A stretch of 20,329 nucleotides of DNA from Bacteroidales bacterium (GTDB lineage Bacteria > Bacteroidota > Bacteroidia > Bacteroidales > Bacteroidaceae), in contig SFCY01000032.1 in assembly GCA_004558865.1 (NCBI GenBank), positions 1-20,329 of the forward strand, read 5' to 3'. A program made the position numbers and the translations under genes. Below the pieces are notes generated by a model. It searched no databases, had not been told where the DNA came from, and saw nothing but the letters and a program-made list of their open reading frames with translations. This document shows, piece by piece, positions 7,123 to 15,040 of this stretch. Within the stretch, counting starts at the first letter, position 1. Every line of letters begins with the position of its first letter.

Positions 7123-7161
7123 ATAATGTGTATTCTCCAACCTTTTGTTGCAGACTTTTCT

Positions 7162-7169
7162 TATTTTTG
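7162..7169 (+). promoter_or_regulatory. -7 box of the six-gene export locus
   Basis: TATTTTTG matches TAnnTTTG. The nearest TTTG upstream (7144-7147) is only 14 bases away rather than 19-21, so the -33 element is poor, which fits a promoter that needs an activator. Predicted start about 7174-7177, giving a leader near 50 bases. Confidence 0.55.
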
Positions 7170-7227
7170 CAACTATAACGAGAGTACATCATTTTTATTA
7201 ACGAATACTAAGTAACTTTTGACATCT

Positions 7228-9339
7228 ATGGGAAGAAAACTACTTTTCCTGACAGCCCTCGCAGTTTCAGCCATGAGCGGAACGCAGGCTGAAGCGCAAA
7301 ATCTGTCGAGCAGGTCGGCGGCCAAAGCCCCCGCCAAGACCACAATGGGGTTCCACGCCCAAAAGAAAGGCCCGGTGGGGCAACTGATGCGCGCGGGCTC
7401 TCCTACCGACTACGGCACCCCCGTAGAAGTAATCAACGAGGACTTCTCCTTGATGACCGCTGGCACCTACGGGCAGCCCGACTCCACCGTCACGCTCACC
7501 TCAGATGAAATTTCAAAGTATCCGTTCTGGATCAACATGCTTCCCGAGTTCACCCACCAGCCGGGCTGGGGCGGCCACTTCCTGTATCCTGCCGGCGGAT
7601 GCGTGGCAACGAGCTACAGCGACGGCGGAAACCTCAACACGCCGATGCTCGACTGCAGCGCCAACCAAGGCGTGGTGTTCCTTGAGTTCAAGGCCCGCAC
7701 CGACCAGGGCGTGGCATCCCAGCCCATCCTCGTGGAGGGGGCTGAGACCTACAACATGTCTCCCTCCTGGGACCAGCTGGGCAGTGTGTTGATCAGCGAC
7801 GTCTCGCCCGAATGGAAGACCTACACGCTCAAGTTCTATGGCGCCGGCCCCTACACGATGTTCAATCTCGTGAAGCAGCAGATGTCCCAGGACGAGGAGG
7901 TGCGCCGCGTCTACTTTGACGATGTGCGTGTCTACACCATCAAGCCTTTCATCGCCATGCCCACAGCCCTGCCCCACACCGACTACGAGGGCGAGAGCTT
8001 CACGGCCCACTGGACAAAGGTGGACGGTGCTGTGAGCTACCGCCTCAATGTCTACAGCAAGGATGTTACAGGCGACGACCCCTTCAACCCGCAGACTACA
8101 GTCAACTATCTGTTGCAGAACCAGACCGTGACCGACACCGCCTACACGGTGGACGGCACTGAGTCGGGCAAGACCTATTATTACACAGTCCAGGCCGTCA
8201 ACGCCGATGGCAAGGTGTCGTTCGAGTGTCCCGAGATGGAGGTCTACGACCTTGTGCCCCCCATGATGGAGGATGCCACTGTGGCCGCCGACAGCACCTA
8301 CACCGCCAAGTGGAGCGTTGTGCCTTCGGCAGAGGTGTACAACTACTGGGCCTACTATCAGTGCGTGGCCACCCGCACGGGTAAGTTCGAGGTGACCAAC
8401 GAGCCCCTCATGGGCCTGCAGATGGCTGACGGCTCTGAGATCACCTGGAGCCTCGACGACCCCACTTTCTATTCGTACGACAACTATGTCATCCAGCCCT
8501 TCCAAAAACAGGCCGGCTGGATAGCCAAGCAAGGCATACCTTTCCCCGACTGCGTGAGCGTGGACGGCTTTCAATACATCTACAACCATGCCGACGCCGG
8601 CCTCGTATCGCCCGAGCTGGACCTCTCCAAGGATGGGGGCAAGGTGTCCGTGAAGATTGACCTCAGAGGCGCCACTGCCGACGTATATAACAATGACGGC
8701 GAGAAGGAGACCCGCACAACGCAAGCTGCCTTCGCCCTGTTCAACTATGATGAGAACACCGGCGACTACAAGCAGGCCGAGCTCATCTACGACAAGAACC
8801 TCTCCGACAGCGAGTTCAAGACAAGCACCGTCACCTTCACCAAGGGAACAAGCCGCTCCAAGATCGGCATCTACGCCGTCTACTCCCCAGAGCACCTCTA
8901 CATGAGGAATCTTGTGGTGAGCCAGAACTACAACGCCGGCGAGAGCCTGAACAGCCCGTTCTACTACGGACGCTACGTGCAGGGCAACGAGACAAGCGTG
9001 AAGATCCCGCAGTTCGCCGTCACTTGCCCCATCACCCACAAGGTGTCGGCCGTCAAGACCAACCCCACCACGCGTGAGCAGAAAGAGAGCGACTTCTCCA
9101 ACACCAAGCAGGTGGACAACGTCTACAACAGTGTGGCACAGGTGTCGCTGACCGACTCGCCCGTGCAGGTGCTGGACGGCAAGCTCGTGGTGAAGGGCAA
9201 CGAGCCCGTGAGCGTCTACACCCTCAACGGCACACTCGTATACAGCGGCAAGCCCATGGGCGGCGCCCTGACCGTTCCCGTGCAGGGCGGAGCCTATGTC
9301 GTCAAGACTGGCAAAGAGAGCGTAAAGGTGGTGTTCTAA
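7228..9339 (+). CDS. secreted T9SS cargo with jelly-roll-like and fibronectin type III-like domains
   Basis: 703 residues from the ATG at 7228 (a TTG three codons upstream is less likely). Signal peptide 1-24 ending AEAQ. A linker with AAKAPAKTT (31-39) follows. Residues 68-240 read as a jelly-roll of the choice-of-anchor/cleaved-adhesin type (EDFSL, GGNLNTPMLD, VFLEFKART, RVYFDDVRVY). Residues 245-340 are a fibronectin type III-like domain (FTAHWTKVDGAVSYRLNVY ... YYYTVQAVNADGKVS). A partial second FN3 (350-385) and a second jelly-roll-like part (about 400-565, LVSPELDLSKDGGKVSVKIDL, LYMRNLVVSQ) come next. The last 60 residues (643-703) have the T9SS type A sorting pattern: VSVYTLNGTLVYSG, GGAYVVKTGKESVKVVF. 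The protein should pass the inner membrane by Sec, cross the outer membrane by T9SS and stay on the surface or be released. First gene of the locus. Binding target unknown. Confidence 0.82.
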   Translation: MGRKLLFLTALAVSAMSGTQAEAQNLSSRSAAKAPAKTTMGFHAQKKGPVGQLMRAGSPTDYGTPVEVINEDFSLMTAGTYGQPDSTVTLTSDEISKYPFWINMLPEFTHQPGWGGHFLYPAGGCVATSYSDGGNLNTPMLDCSANQGVVFLEFKARTDQGVASQPILVEGAETYNMSPSWDQLGSVLISDVSPEWKTYTLKFYGAGPYTMFNLVKQQMSQDEEVRRVYFDDVRVYTIKPFIAMPTALPHTDYEGESFTAHWTKVDGAVSYRLNVYSKDVTGDDPFNPQTTVNYLLQNQTVTDTAYTVDGTESGKTYYYTVQAVNADGKVSFECPEMEVYDLVPPMMEDATVAADSTYTAKWSVVPSAEVYNYWAYYQCVATRTGKFEVTNEPLMGLQMADGSEITWSLDDPTFYSYDNYVIQPFQKQAGWIAKQGIPFPDCVSVDGFQYIYNHADAGLVSPELDLSKDGGKVSVKIDLRGATADVYNNDGEKETRTTQAAFALFNYDENTGDYKQAELIYDKNLSDSEFKTSTVTFTKGTSRSKIGIYAVYSPEHLYMRNLVVSQNYNAGESLNSPFYYGRYVQGNETSVKIPQFAVTCPITHKVSAVKTNPTTREQKESDFSNTKQVDNVYNSVAQVSLTDSPVQVLDGKLVVKGNEPVSVYTLNGTLVYSGKPMGGALTVPVQGGAYVVKTGKESVKVVF

Positions 9340-9373
9340 GCCGATACGCTGCCGAAAGGACTCCGAAGTCTTC

Positions 9374-9508
9374 GACAAGCTGAATGGACGGAGCCAAGCC
9401 TGCTTGTCTCTCTGCCATGGAGAGAAGACGAAGGATGAGAAGCAAATCAACTGATAGTTCCCGTTCGCTCCTCGTGGGGCTGAATCTCCAGTCCCCGAGG
9501 GCGAACGG
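9374..9508 (+). promoter_or_regulatory. structured intercistronic region, including a ~20-bp hairpin
   Basis: The 214-base gap before the second gene is rich in stems: GACAAGC (9374-9380) with GCTTGTC (9402-9408); CTCTC/GAGAG around CCATG (about 9408-9424); and a long hairpin 9461-9508 pairing CCGTTCGC-CCTCG-GGG-CTG with its complement through about 20 bp with two single-base bulges. The bases after it (ATTTGTCC) form only a weak T tract. It may be a partial terminator, attenuator or RNA-stabilising/processing element between genes one and two. No new TAnnTTTG promoter is seen in the gap. Confidence 0.5.
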
Positions 9509-9553
9509 ATTTGTCCTAAATCTACTAATTCACAACCAAACACATTGTTCATT

Positions 9554-12500
9554 ATGAGGAAACAACTACTCTGCTGTCTTTCCTTGCTGGCTTTCTCACT
9601 AACGATGAACGCAGCGCTGCCGGGCGACAACCCGACGGAGAGAAAGACCGTGAATCTAAACGAGGACAAGGGCGTGCTGATGTATGGAGCCACCATGCTC
9701 GACGCCACAGGCCCCGCCCATTATGTGAAATTCTATAGCAAGAATGGATACGGACTGACACAGATTGCCGAAGTAGACCCCGACGACGACGGCCTGCACT
9801 TGGTGAAGCTGAGGTGCGGCGCACTTTGCGATGGCACTTACTATGGCTACATCTGCCGCGTGTTCTCCTTCCTAGACCAGCCCGACAGGTTTGTCTCCAT
9901 CGACTTTAACACAGGCAAGGTGAATGTCATCCACCAGTTTGAGTACACTGACGAGTGGCCCGTCATCTATGAGATGGCCTACGACCATAGCCGCACGACC
10001 CTCTGGGCCTTGGCTCGCGGGACAAGAGACTACGCCTCCAGCGACGTCTACCAAATCAACACCAGCAACGGCTCGTTCAAGAAAGTGGCCGAGCTCGACT
10101 ACTATGCATGGGCCATGGCCGTGGACTACGAGGGCAATGCCTACTTCATCAAGGGAAAGCCCGACGCCAAGAACGAATACTACGAGGGGAGCTACCTGAT
10201 GAAGACCGACGCCGATGAGGACTTCGCCTCCGTCGACTCCATCGAGCTCAAGGTGGACGGACAGGCTGTCATCCCCAACTTCGACCACTCCATGGACTTC
10301 GACCACAACAGCAACCTGCTCTACTGGCTCAGCACGGCCAACGACGGCTACCAGCGCCTGTACAAGATTGACACGAGGAAGAAGACCATGGTGAAGGAGT
10401 GCGACATGGTTTACAACGAGGTTGTGGGCCTGGCCATCCCCTACGAGGGAGCCGACAACCGCAACGCCTCCGGCAAGGTGACCAACCTCACCGCCACCGC
10501 TCCCGACGACGGCACGCTGAAGGCCTCGTTGCGCTGGACAAACCCCACTGTGAACTGGCGCGGCGACAACCTCAACGAGTTCAAGGAGGTTACCATCAGC
10601 CGTGGCACGCGCGACAACGTTGTGGCCACCGTGGCCGGAACAGCCGGACAGGACTGCAAATGGGAAGACACAGCTCCCACGAAGGGCATCGTCACTTATT
10701 ATCTCACGCCTTACCGTGTAAGCGGCGAGAAGGGCTTGGTCGACAGCGTGAAGGTGTTTGTTGGCCAGGACGCTCCCGGCAACGTGCAGAACCTCACCGC
10801 CAGGGCCGAGGGATACAACGTGAGTCTGAAATGGGACGAACCCGCCACAAGCCACACTGGCAAGGGATACGACAAGACTACACTGCGCTATGACATCACC
10901 CGCACTCCCGACGGCAAGGTCATCGCCACCGATGTGACCGGCACCACGTTCACCGACACCGATCCCGACTATTTCGACTACTACACTTACACCGTGACCT
11001 CAAAGAACGATTACGGCACGGGCGACAGCGAGAGCGTGAAGCTCTTCGCCGGCAAGGCCTACGAGCCCACTTTCTTCGAGGACTTCGAAACTGCCACAAC
11101 GGCTGCACGCTGGCAGGCTGTGGACAACGACAACTCCGGCAAGACATTCGCCTACGCCGGCGGCAAGTTTGAGGAGTTCAAGTGCTTCATCGACTATATG
11201 GACGCCTACAAGGCCACTGACGACTATCTCTTCACTCCGCCCATCCATCTGAAGGGCGGCCAGACCTATCGCGTCAGCATGCGCGCCTTGCTCAGAGACG
11301 TCGAGCAGACCCACGCCTTCAGCTTCACCTACGGCAGCCAGCCCACGGCAGCCGGACAGACGGTCATCGCCAATCACCCGAACCTGACAGCCCGCCAGGA
11401 TCTCGACGCGCAGGACTTCAACGACCTTTTCACCCCGGCAACCGACGGCGACTACTATCTCGGCGTGCGCTGCCAGAGCGCAACCAAGGTGGCTGGCGAC
11501 CGCAACATCTACTTTGGCGTGAGAAACTTCAAGGTAGAGCAGGTGGTTGACAACGACATGGCGGCCACGGCACTCACCGTCCCCTACGAGGTGTCGCTCG
11601 GCAGCAACCTAAAGGCCACCGTGAAGGTGATGAATGCCGGAAAGAACGGGCAAAGCAAGTACACCGTTCAGATTGTCGACGAGAAGGGCAACGTGTGGGG
11701 TGCGAAGAATGTGGATGAGGCCATCGCTTCTCAGGCCACAAAGGATGTGGAGGTGGACTTCACTCCCGTGGGCATTGGCAAGACCAAGGTCTATGGCAAG
11801 GTGGTGCTTGAGGGCGACCAAAAGGCCGACAACGACATGACCGCCGCGACCGAGACCGAAGTCAGGATGAAGGGCTTGGATTGGAACGTGGAGTGCAACG
11901 GCGACGGCAAGAGCCAGTCCACCACTGAGCCCCTGTCCTTCTCCAATCCTTACTCCACCGTGCAGACGGTCTACCTCAACAGCGAGTTGGGCGACAAGGA
12001 CGGCAGCGTCAAGGGCATCGCTTTTGAGTATGCTCCCAACGACATCAGTGCCGACACCGAGGACTTCAACGTGAAGGTGTACATGGGACAGACCGACAGC
12101 GACGACAACTACACCGACCCCTCCCAGTGGGTGGACAACAATAGCCTGACTCTCGTCTACGACGGCAGCCAGCACGTATCGGCCGGCACCGACACAAAGA
12201 TGCTCAAACTCGAGTTCAGCCAGCCATTCGAGTATGACCACACCAAGAACCTCCTCGTGCAGGTCTGGAAGGATGGAGCAACATCCGAGATGTTCCCCGC
12301 CCTGTTCAACATCTACAAGTCGGCCAACTGGGAGACACACATGCTCCGCTATGCCGGGCGCTCGGCTTTCGACTTCGAGGCGACTTCTTTCGCAATGGCA
12401 GGCAAGCCTGTAGCCTTCTTCTCCATTGATTTCGCCACTGGCCTGAAGACAGTCGTGGCAGGTGATGGCTTCGTGGTAGACCCCGCCACCGGCACGCTGA

Positions 12501-12676
12501 CGCTCAACGGCAAGGCCAAGAGCATTGAGATCTTCGATATGCAGGGACGCCTGGTGTCGCGCAGCTTTGGCACCGACCGCGTCCTGGTCAGCGGCATGAG
12601 CCGTGGAATGTACATCATCCGCGTCACTGACATGAGCGGCAATGTGTTCTCCAAGAAAACTTTTTTAGGCAAATGA
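9554..12676 (+). CDS. large secreted T9SS cargo: propeller-like, two FN3, jelly-roll, CARDB-like domains
   Basis: 1040 residues from the ATG at 9554 (TTG at 9545 rejected). Signal peptide about 1-20 (LLCCLSLLAFSLTMNA). Residues 40-300 look like a beta-propeller: repeated 'YDHSRTTLWAL', 'VDYEGNAYFIK', 'MDFDHNSNLLYWLS' blades. Two FN3-like domains follow (305-402 and 408-498), then a cleaved-adhesin/choice-of-anchor J-like jelly roll (505-662, FFEDFET, DDYLFTPPIHLKGGQTYRVS, IYFGVRNFKVEQ), a CARDB-like domain (665-770, NLKATVKVMNAGKNGQSKYTVQI), a further beta-rich module (775-962) and a T9SS type A sorting domain (968-1040; GTLTLNGKAKSIEIFDMQGRLVSRS, RGMYIIRVTDMSG). Likely a surface or released adhesin-like protein. 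It is a paralogue of the last gene in the locus. Its stop codon overlaps the next start (ATGA), so the two are translationally coupled. Confidence 0.85.
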   Translation: MRKQLLCCLSLLAFSLTMNAALPGDNPTERKTVNLNEDKGVLMYGATMLDATGPAHYVKFYSKNGYGLTQIAEVDPDDDGLHLVKLRCGALCDGTYYGYICRVFSFLDQPDRFVSIDFNTGKVNVIHQFEYTDEWPVIYEMAYDHSRTTLWALARGTRDYASSDVYQINTSNGSFKKVAELDYYAWAMAVDYEGNAYFIKGKPDAKNEYYEGSYLMKTDADEDFASVDSIELKVDGQAVIPNFDHSMDFDHNSNLLYWLSTANDGYQRLYKIDTRKKTMVKECDMVYNEVVGLAIPYEGADNRNASGKVTNLTATAPDDGTLKASLRWTNPTVNWRGDNLNEFKEVTISRGTRDNVVATVAGTAGQDCKWEDTAPTKGIVTYYLTPYRVSGEKGLVDSVKVFVGQDAPGNVQNLTARAEGYNVSLKWDEPATSHTGKGYDKTTLRYDITRTPDGKVIATDVTGTTFTDTDPDYFDYYTYTVTSKNDYGTGDSESVKLFAGKAYEPTFFEDFETATTAARWQAVDNDNSGKTFAYAGGKFEEFKCFIDYMDAYKATDDYLFTPPIHLKGGQTYRVSMRALLRDVEQTHAFSFTYGSQPTAAGQTVIANHPNLTARQDLDAQDFNDLFTPATDGDYYLGVRCQSATKVAGDRNIYFGVRNFKVEQVVDNDMAATALTVPYEVSLGSNLKATVKVMNAGKNGQSKYTVQIVDEKGNVWGAKNVDEAIASQATKDVEVDFTPVGIGKTKVYGKVVLEGDQKADNDMTAATETEVRMKGLDWNVECNGDGKSQSTTEPLSFSNPYSTVQTVYLNSELGDKDGSVKGIAFEYAPNDISADTEDFNVKVYMGQTDSDDNYTDPSQWVDNNSLTLVYDGSQHVSAGTDTKMLKLEFSQPFEYDHTKNLLVQVWKDGATSEMFPALFNIYKSANWETHMLRYAGRSAFDFEATSFAMAGKPVAFFSIDFATGLKTVVAGDGFVVDPATGTLTLNGKAKSIEIFDMQGRLVSRSFGTDRVLVSGMSRGMYIIRVTDMSGNVFSKKTFLGK

Positions 12677-14514
12677 GAAATCAAGCAATCATAAAATTTG
12701 CACTCTGCGCAACATCGGCTCTCCTCATGGGAGGGCCGATGGCCGTTGCCCAGAACGTCAGGTTGGGCTATTGCAACGGTGATAAAATCGGCACCGCCCT
12801 GCGTCCACAAGGCGAGGAGGGCGCCAACAACGAGCTGAGTGCCGCCGTCAAGATTCCGAAAGAGACTTTGGCAAAATACGTGGGCGACACCATCTACCAG
12901 ATCAGCTACGCCAACGACACCAAGGTGGGGCAGTTCATGACCGTTTTCATCAAGACCGACCTTGAGAGCAGGACGGGAGGCATCGTGCAGACGGTGACCG
13001 GCCACAAGGCCGGATGGAACAACGTCACCCTGAAGACACCCTATCCCATCAAGGCCGACAAGGACATCTACATAGGCTACACCGCCTATCCCAACGCCAG
13101 CGAAATCAACGACGCTGAAATCCTCAGCACCGAATACTACCATGGCGGCACACCGGGCGTGAACTGGTATGGACTGAATGGACAGTGGTGGGTGCTGAAA
13201 ACGGAAATGGTGGACTACGACTTCTGCATCCGCGCCTACGCTCGCGGAAAGAACATGCCCACCAACGACATTGGCATCGACCGGGTGACAAACTACGACA
13301 TGGTGAGGCAGAACAAGCAGACATCCTTGACGTTGCAAATCTCCAACTATGGCGTCGACATTGTCAACTCATTTGTTGTGGAGGCACAGAAGAACGGAGA
13401 GACCTTCGCCTCGAAGACCGTCAACAACGTGGGACTCAATCCCAACGAGATGACCAGGGTGGAGATTCCCGACATGGTATTCCCGCAGGAGGGCAACAAC
13501 TATTTCGACGTGCATGTATCCCAAGTGAACGGAGCGGACGACAGCGACCCGACCGACAACACCAAGGGTTCTTACGTCTACTGCGTGCCGCAGGATGCCA
13601 CCACCTATCCCCGCACCGTGCTCATGGAGGAGTTCACCTCCACGGTCAACGGAGAGTCGCTCGTGGCCGACAGTGTCTACGACCTCGCCGTTGCCAAGCG
13701 CAGCGATGTGGTGTGGCTGAAGCACCATCAGAAGAACGATGAGTTCCAACTCGCTTCTGAGGCTCCCTACGACTGGTTCTTCGAGAACTACAACAGCTTC
13801 ACGCCAGCCCTCATGCTCGACCGCAACATCTTTGAGATTGCTGAATGGCGTGGCCCGGCCTACTTTGTGAAGTACAACGAGCAGCTCGACATCATGCTCG
13901 AATCCTCTGCCCAGATGCCCAGCTTCGCCAAGGTGGACGTGGGCGCGACGGTGGACAACGACGGCAAGAACGTGAATGCCACCGTTGACATCGAGTCGCA
14001 GGTGCGCGAGATGCCCCGCCAGACATCCCTGCGCCTCACGGTTGTGGCCGTGGAGGACAGCGTTGCCCTCAAGAACGGCTCTGGAAAGGAGAACGGCATC
14101 ATACGCAAGTATCTCACCGACATTTGGGGAGACGAGACCGACATCACCAACAAGGCTGCTCAGAAGAGCTATTCGTTCGACGTTGACCCGAAATGGAACA
14201 TCGAGCACATGAGGATTGTTGCTTTCCTCAACAACTACGACACCACCAATCCGCTCAACTGCCCCGTGTTCAACACAGGCGAGAAACGACTGGCCGGCCT
14301 CACGGCCATCCACGCCATTGCCGACCAGCAGGCAGAGAAGGCCTCGCTGAAGCTCGAAGGCAACCACCTCATTGCCAGCGGAGACTATCAGATTGCGGGC
14401 GTCTTCGACATGGCCGGCCGACAAGTGTCTGAGAACAACCTTGGAAAGGGCATCTACTTGGTGAAGCTCTCCAACGGCAAAGACACCCAGACCGTGAAGT
14501 TCAACATCAGATAA
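12673..14514 (+). CDS. secreted T9SS cargo with an Omp28/thioredoxin-like region lacking CxxC
   Basis: 613 residues; start ATG overlaps the previous stop by four bases (ATGA). Signal peptide 1-27 (AVAQ). Residues 30-190 form a beta-rich domain, 195-305 a CARDB-like domain (NDIGIDRVTNYDMV ... SLTLQISNYGVDIVNSFVV). From 313 the sequence RTVLMEEFTS resembles the Omp28-type thioredoxin-like opening, which usually reads VLVEEFTGxxCxxCP; here STVNGES replaces the cysteine pair, although the later strand DVVWLKHHQ and PYDWFF...FTPALMLDR (365-384) still fit the fold, including the Thr-Pro before the last strand. Residues 402-535 are another beta-rich region and the end (about 553-613; LIASGDYQIAGVFDMAGRQVSE, GKGIYLVKLSNG) is a T9SS type A sorting domain. 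No redox activity is expected, so the domain probably has a binding or structural role. Confidence 0.8.
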   Translation: MRNQAIIKFALCATSALLMGGPMAVAQNVRLGYCNGDKIGTALRPQGEEGANNELSAAVKIPKETLAKYVGDTIYQISYANDTKVGQFMTVFIKTDLESRTGGIVQTVTGHKAGWNNVTLKTPYPIKADKDIYIGYTAYPNASEINDAEILSTEYYHGGTPGVNWYGLNGQWWVLKTEMVDYDFCIRAYARGKNMPTNDIGIDRVTNYDMVRQNKQTSLTLQISNYGVDIVNSFVVEAQKNGETFASKTVNNVGLNPNEMTRVEIPDMVFPQEGNNYFDVHVSQVNGADDSDPTDNTKGSYVYCVPQDATTYPRTVLMEEFTSTVNGESLVADSVYDLAVAKRSDVVWLKHHQKNDEFQLASEAPYDWFFENYNSFTPALMLDRNIFEIAEWRGPAYFVKYNEQLDIMLESSAQMPSFAKVDVGATVDNDGKNVNATVDIESQVREMPRQTSLRLTVVAVEDSVALKNGSGKENGIIRKYLTDIWGDETDITNKAAQKSYSFDVDPKWNIEHMRIVAFLNNYDTTNPLNCPVFNTGEKRLAGLTAIHAIADQQAEKASLKLEGNHLIASGDYQIAGVFDMAGRQVSENNLGKGIYLVKLSNGKDTQTVKFNIR

Positions 14515-14547
14515 CACTCTGAGCATATAATCTAAAATATAACGAAA

Positions 14548-15033
14548 ATGAAAAAGAACAGAATGAAACGCCTGCTCGCCACCGCGGTGCTGCTCTCGGG
14601 ACTGTCGCTCACGACAGCCTGGGCGCAACAGACCATGCTGGTCTACTCCATCGATGGAAGTGAGCTTGCGAAGTACAGTCTGACAGGCTCCACGAGGATT
14701 ACCTTTGGGGAAGACAAGATGACTGTCAAGGAGACCGACCAGAAGTCAGCCTCTTTCAGCCTTGGCCAAGTGCGCTGCATCAAATTTGAAGACCCTACCG
14801 CCATTCAGGGGGTCACCACCAACAACAGCCGGCTCACAGCCAGGCTGAAAGGCGACCTCCTCTTCGTGGAAGGCCTTGCCGGCGAGACTGCCGATGCCCG
14901 CATCGTTGGACTGAACGGGGCCATGGCGATGCGACTGGACCACTTCAATGGCCAGCCCATCAACGTTGGCTCACTGCCGCATGGCATCTACATCCTCAGA
15001 ATAAAGAATCTGTCATTTAAATTCGTAAAATAA
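14548..15033 (+). CDS. very small T9SS sorting-domain protein
   Basis: 161 residues; signal peptide 1-27 (LLATAVLLSGLSLTTAWAQ), then a short N-terminal module (28-82) of the common Bacteroidota form 'M-V-x-x-DG-x-x-x-Y-x-L ... I-F ... V-x-x-I-x-F' (MLVYSIDGSELAKYSL, ITFGEDKMTV, GQVRCIKFED), and a sorting domain taking up nearly half the protein (about 88-161; LTARLKGDLLFVEGLAGETA, ARIVGLNGAMAM, LPHGIYILRIKN). There is almost nothing but the N-terminal strand module between the two export signals. A second in-frame ATG (codon 6) could also serve. It lies 33 bases after gene three and 7 bases before gene five, so it is in the same operon. It may be a docking or assembly partner for the larger proteins; this is inference. 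Confidence 0.75.
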   Translation: MKKNRMKRLLATAVLLSGLSLTTAWAQQTMLVYSIDGSELAKYSLTGSTRITFGEDKMTVKETDQKSASFSLGQVRCIKFEDPTAIQGVTTNNSRLTARLKGDLLFVEGLAGETADARIVGLNGAMAMRLDHFNGQPINVGSLPHGIYILRIKNLSFKFVK

Positions 15034-15040
15034 GCAAGCA

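Noticed and set aside
7219..7227. TTG as start of the first cargo gene
   Set aside because: The ATG at 7228 gives a normal signal peptide with Lys/Arg right after the start; the TTG only adds three residues.
9545..9553. TTG as start of the second cargo gene
   Set aside because: The ATG at 9554 begins MRKQLL, an ordinary signal peptide start; the extra MFI has no support.
7513..9708. 731-aa open frame on the minus strand opposite the first cargo gene
   Set aside because: Same antisense artefact: repetitive VGVG/HLV-type composition, no signal peptide or domain, and the opposite strand encodes a protein with signal peptide and sorting domain.
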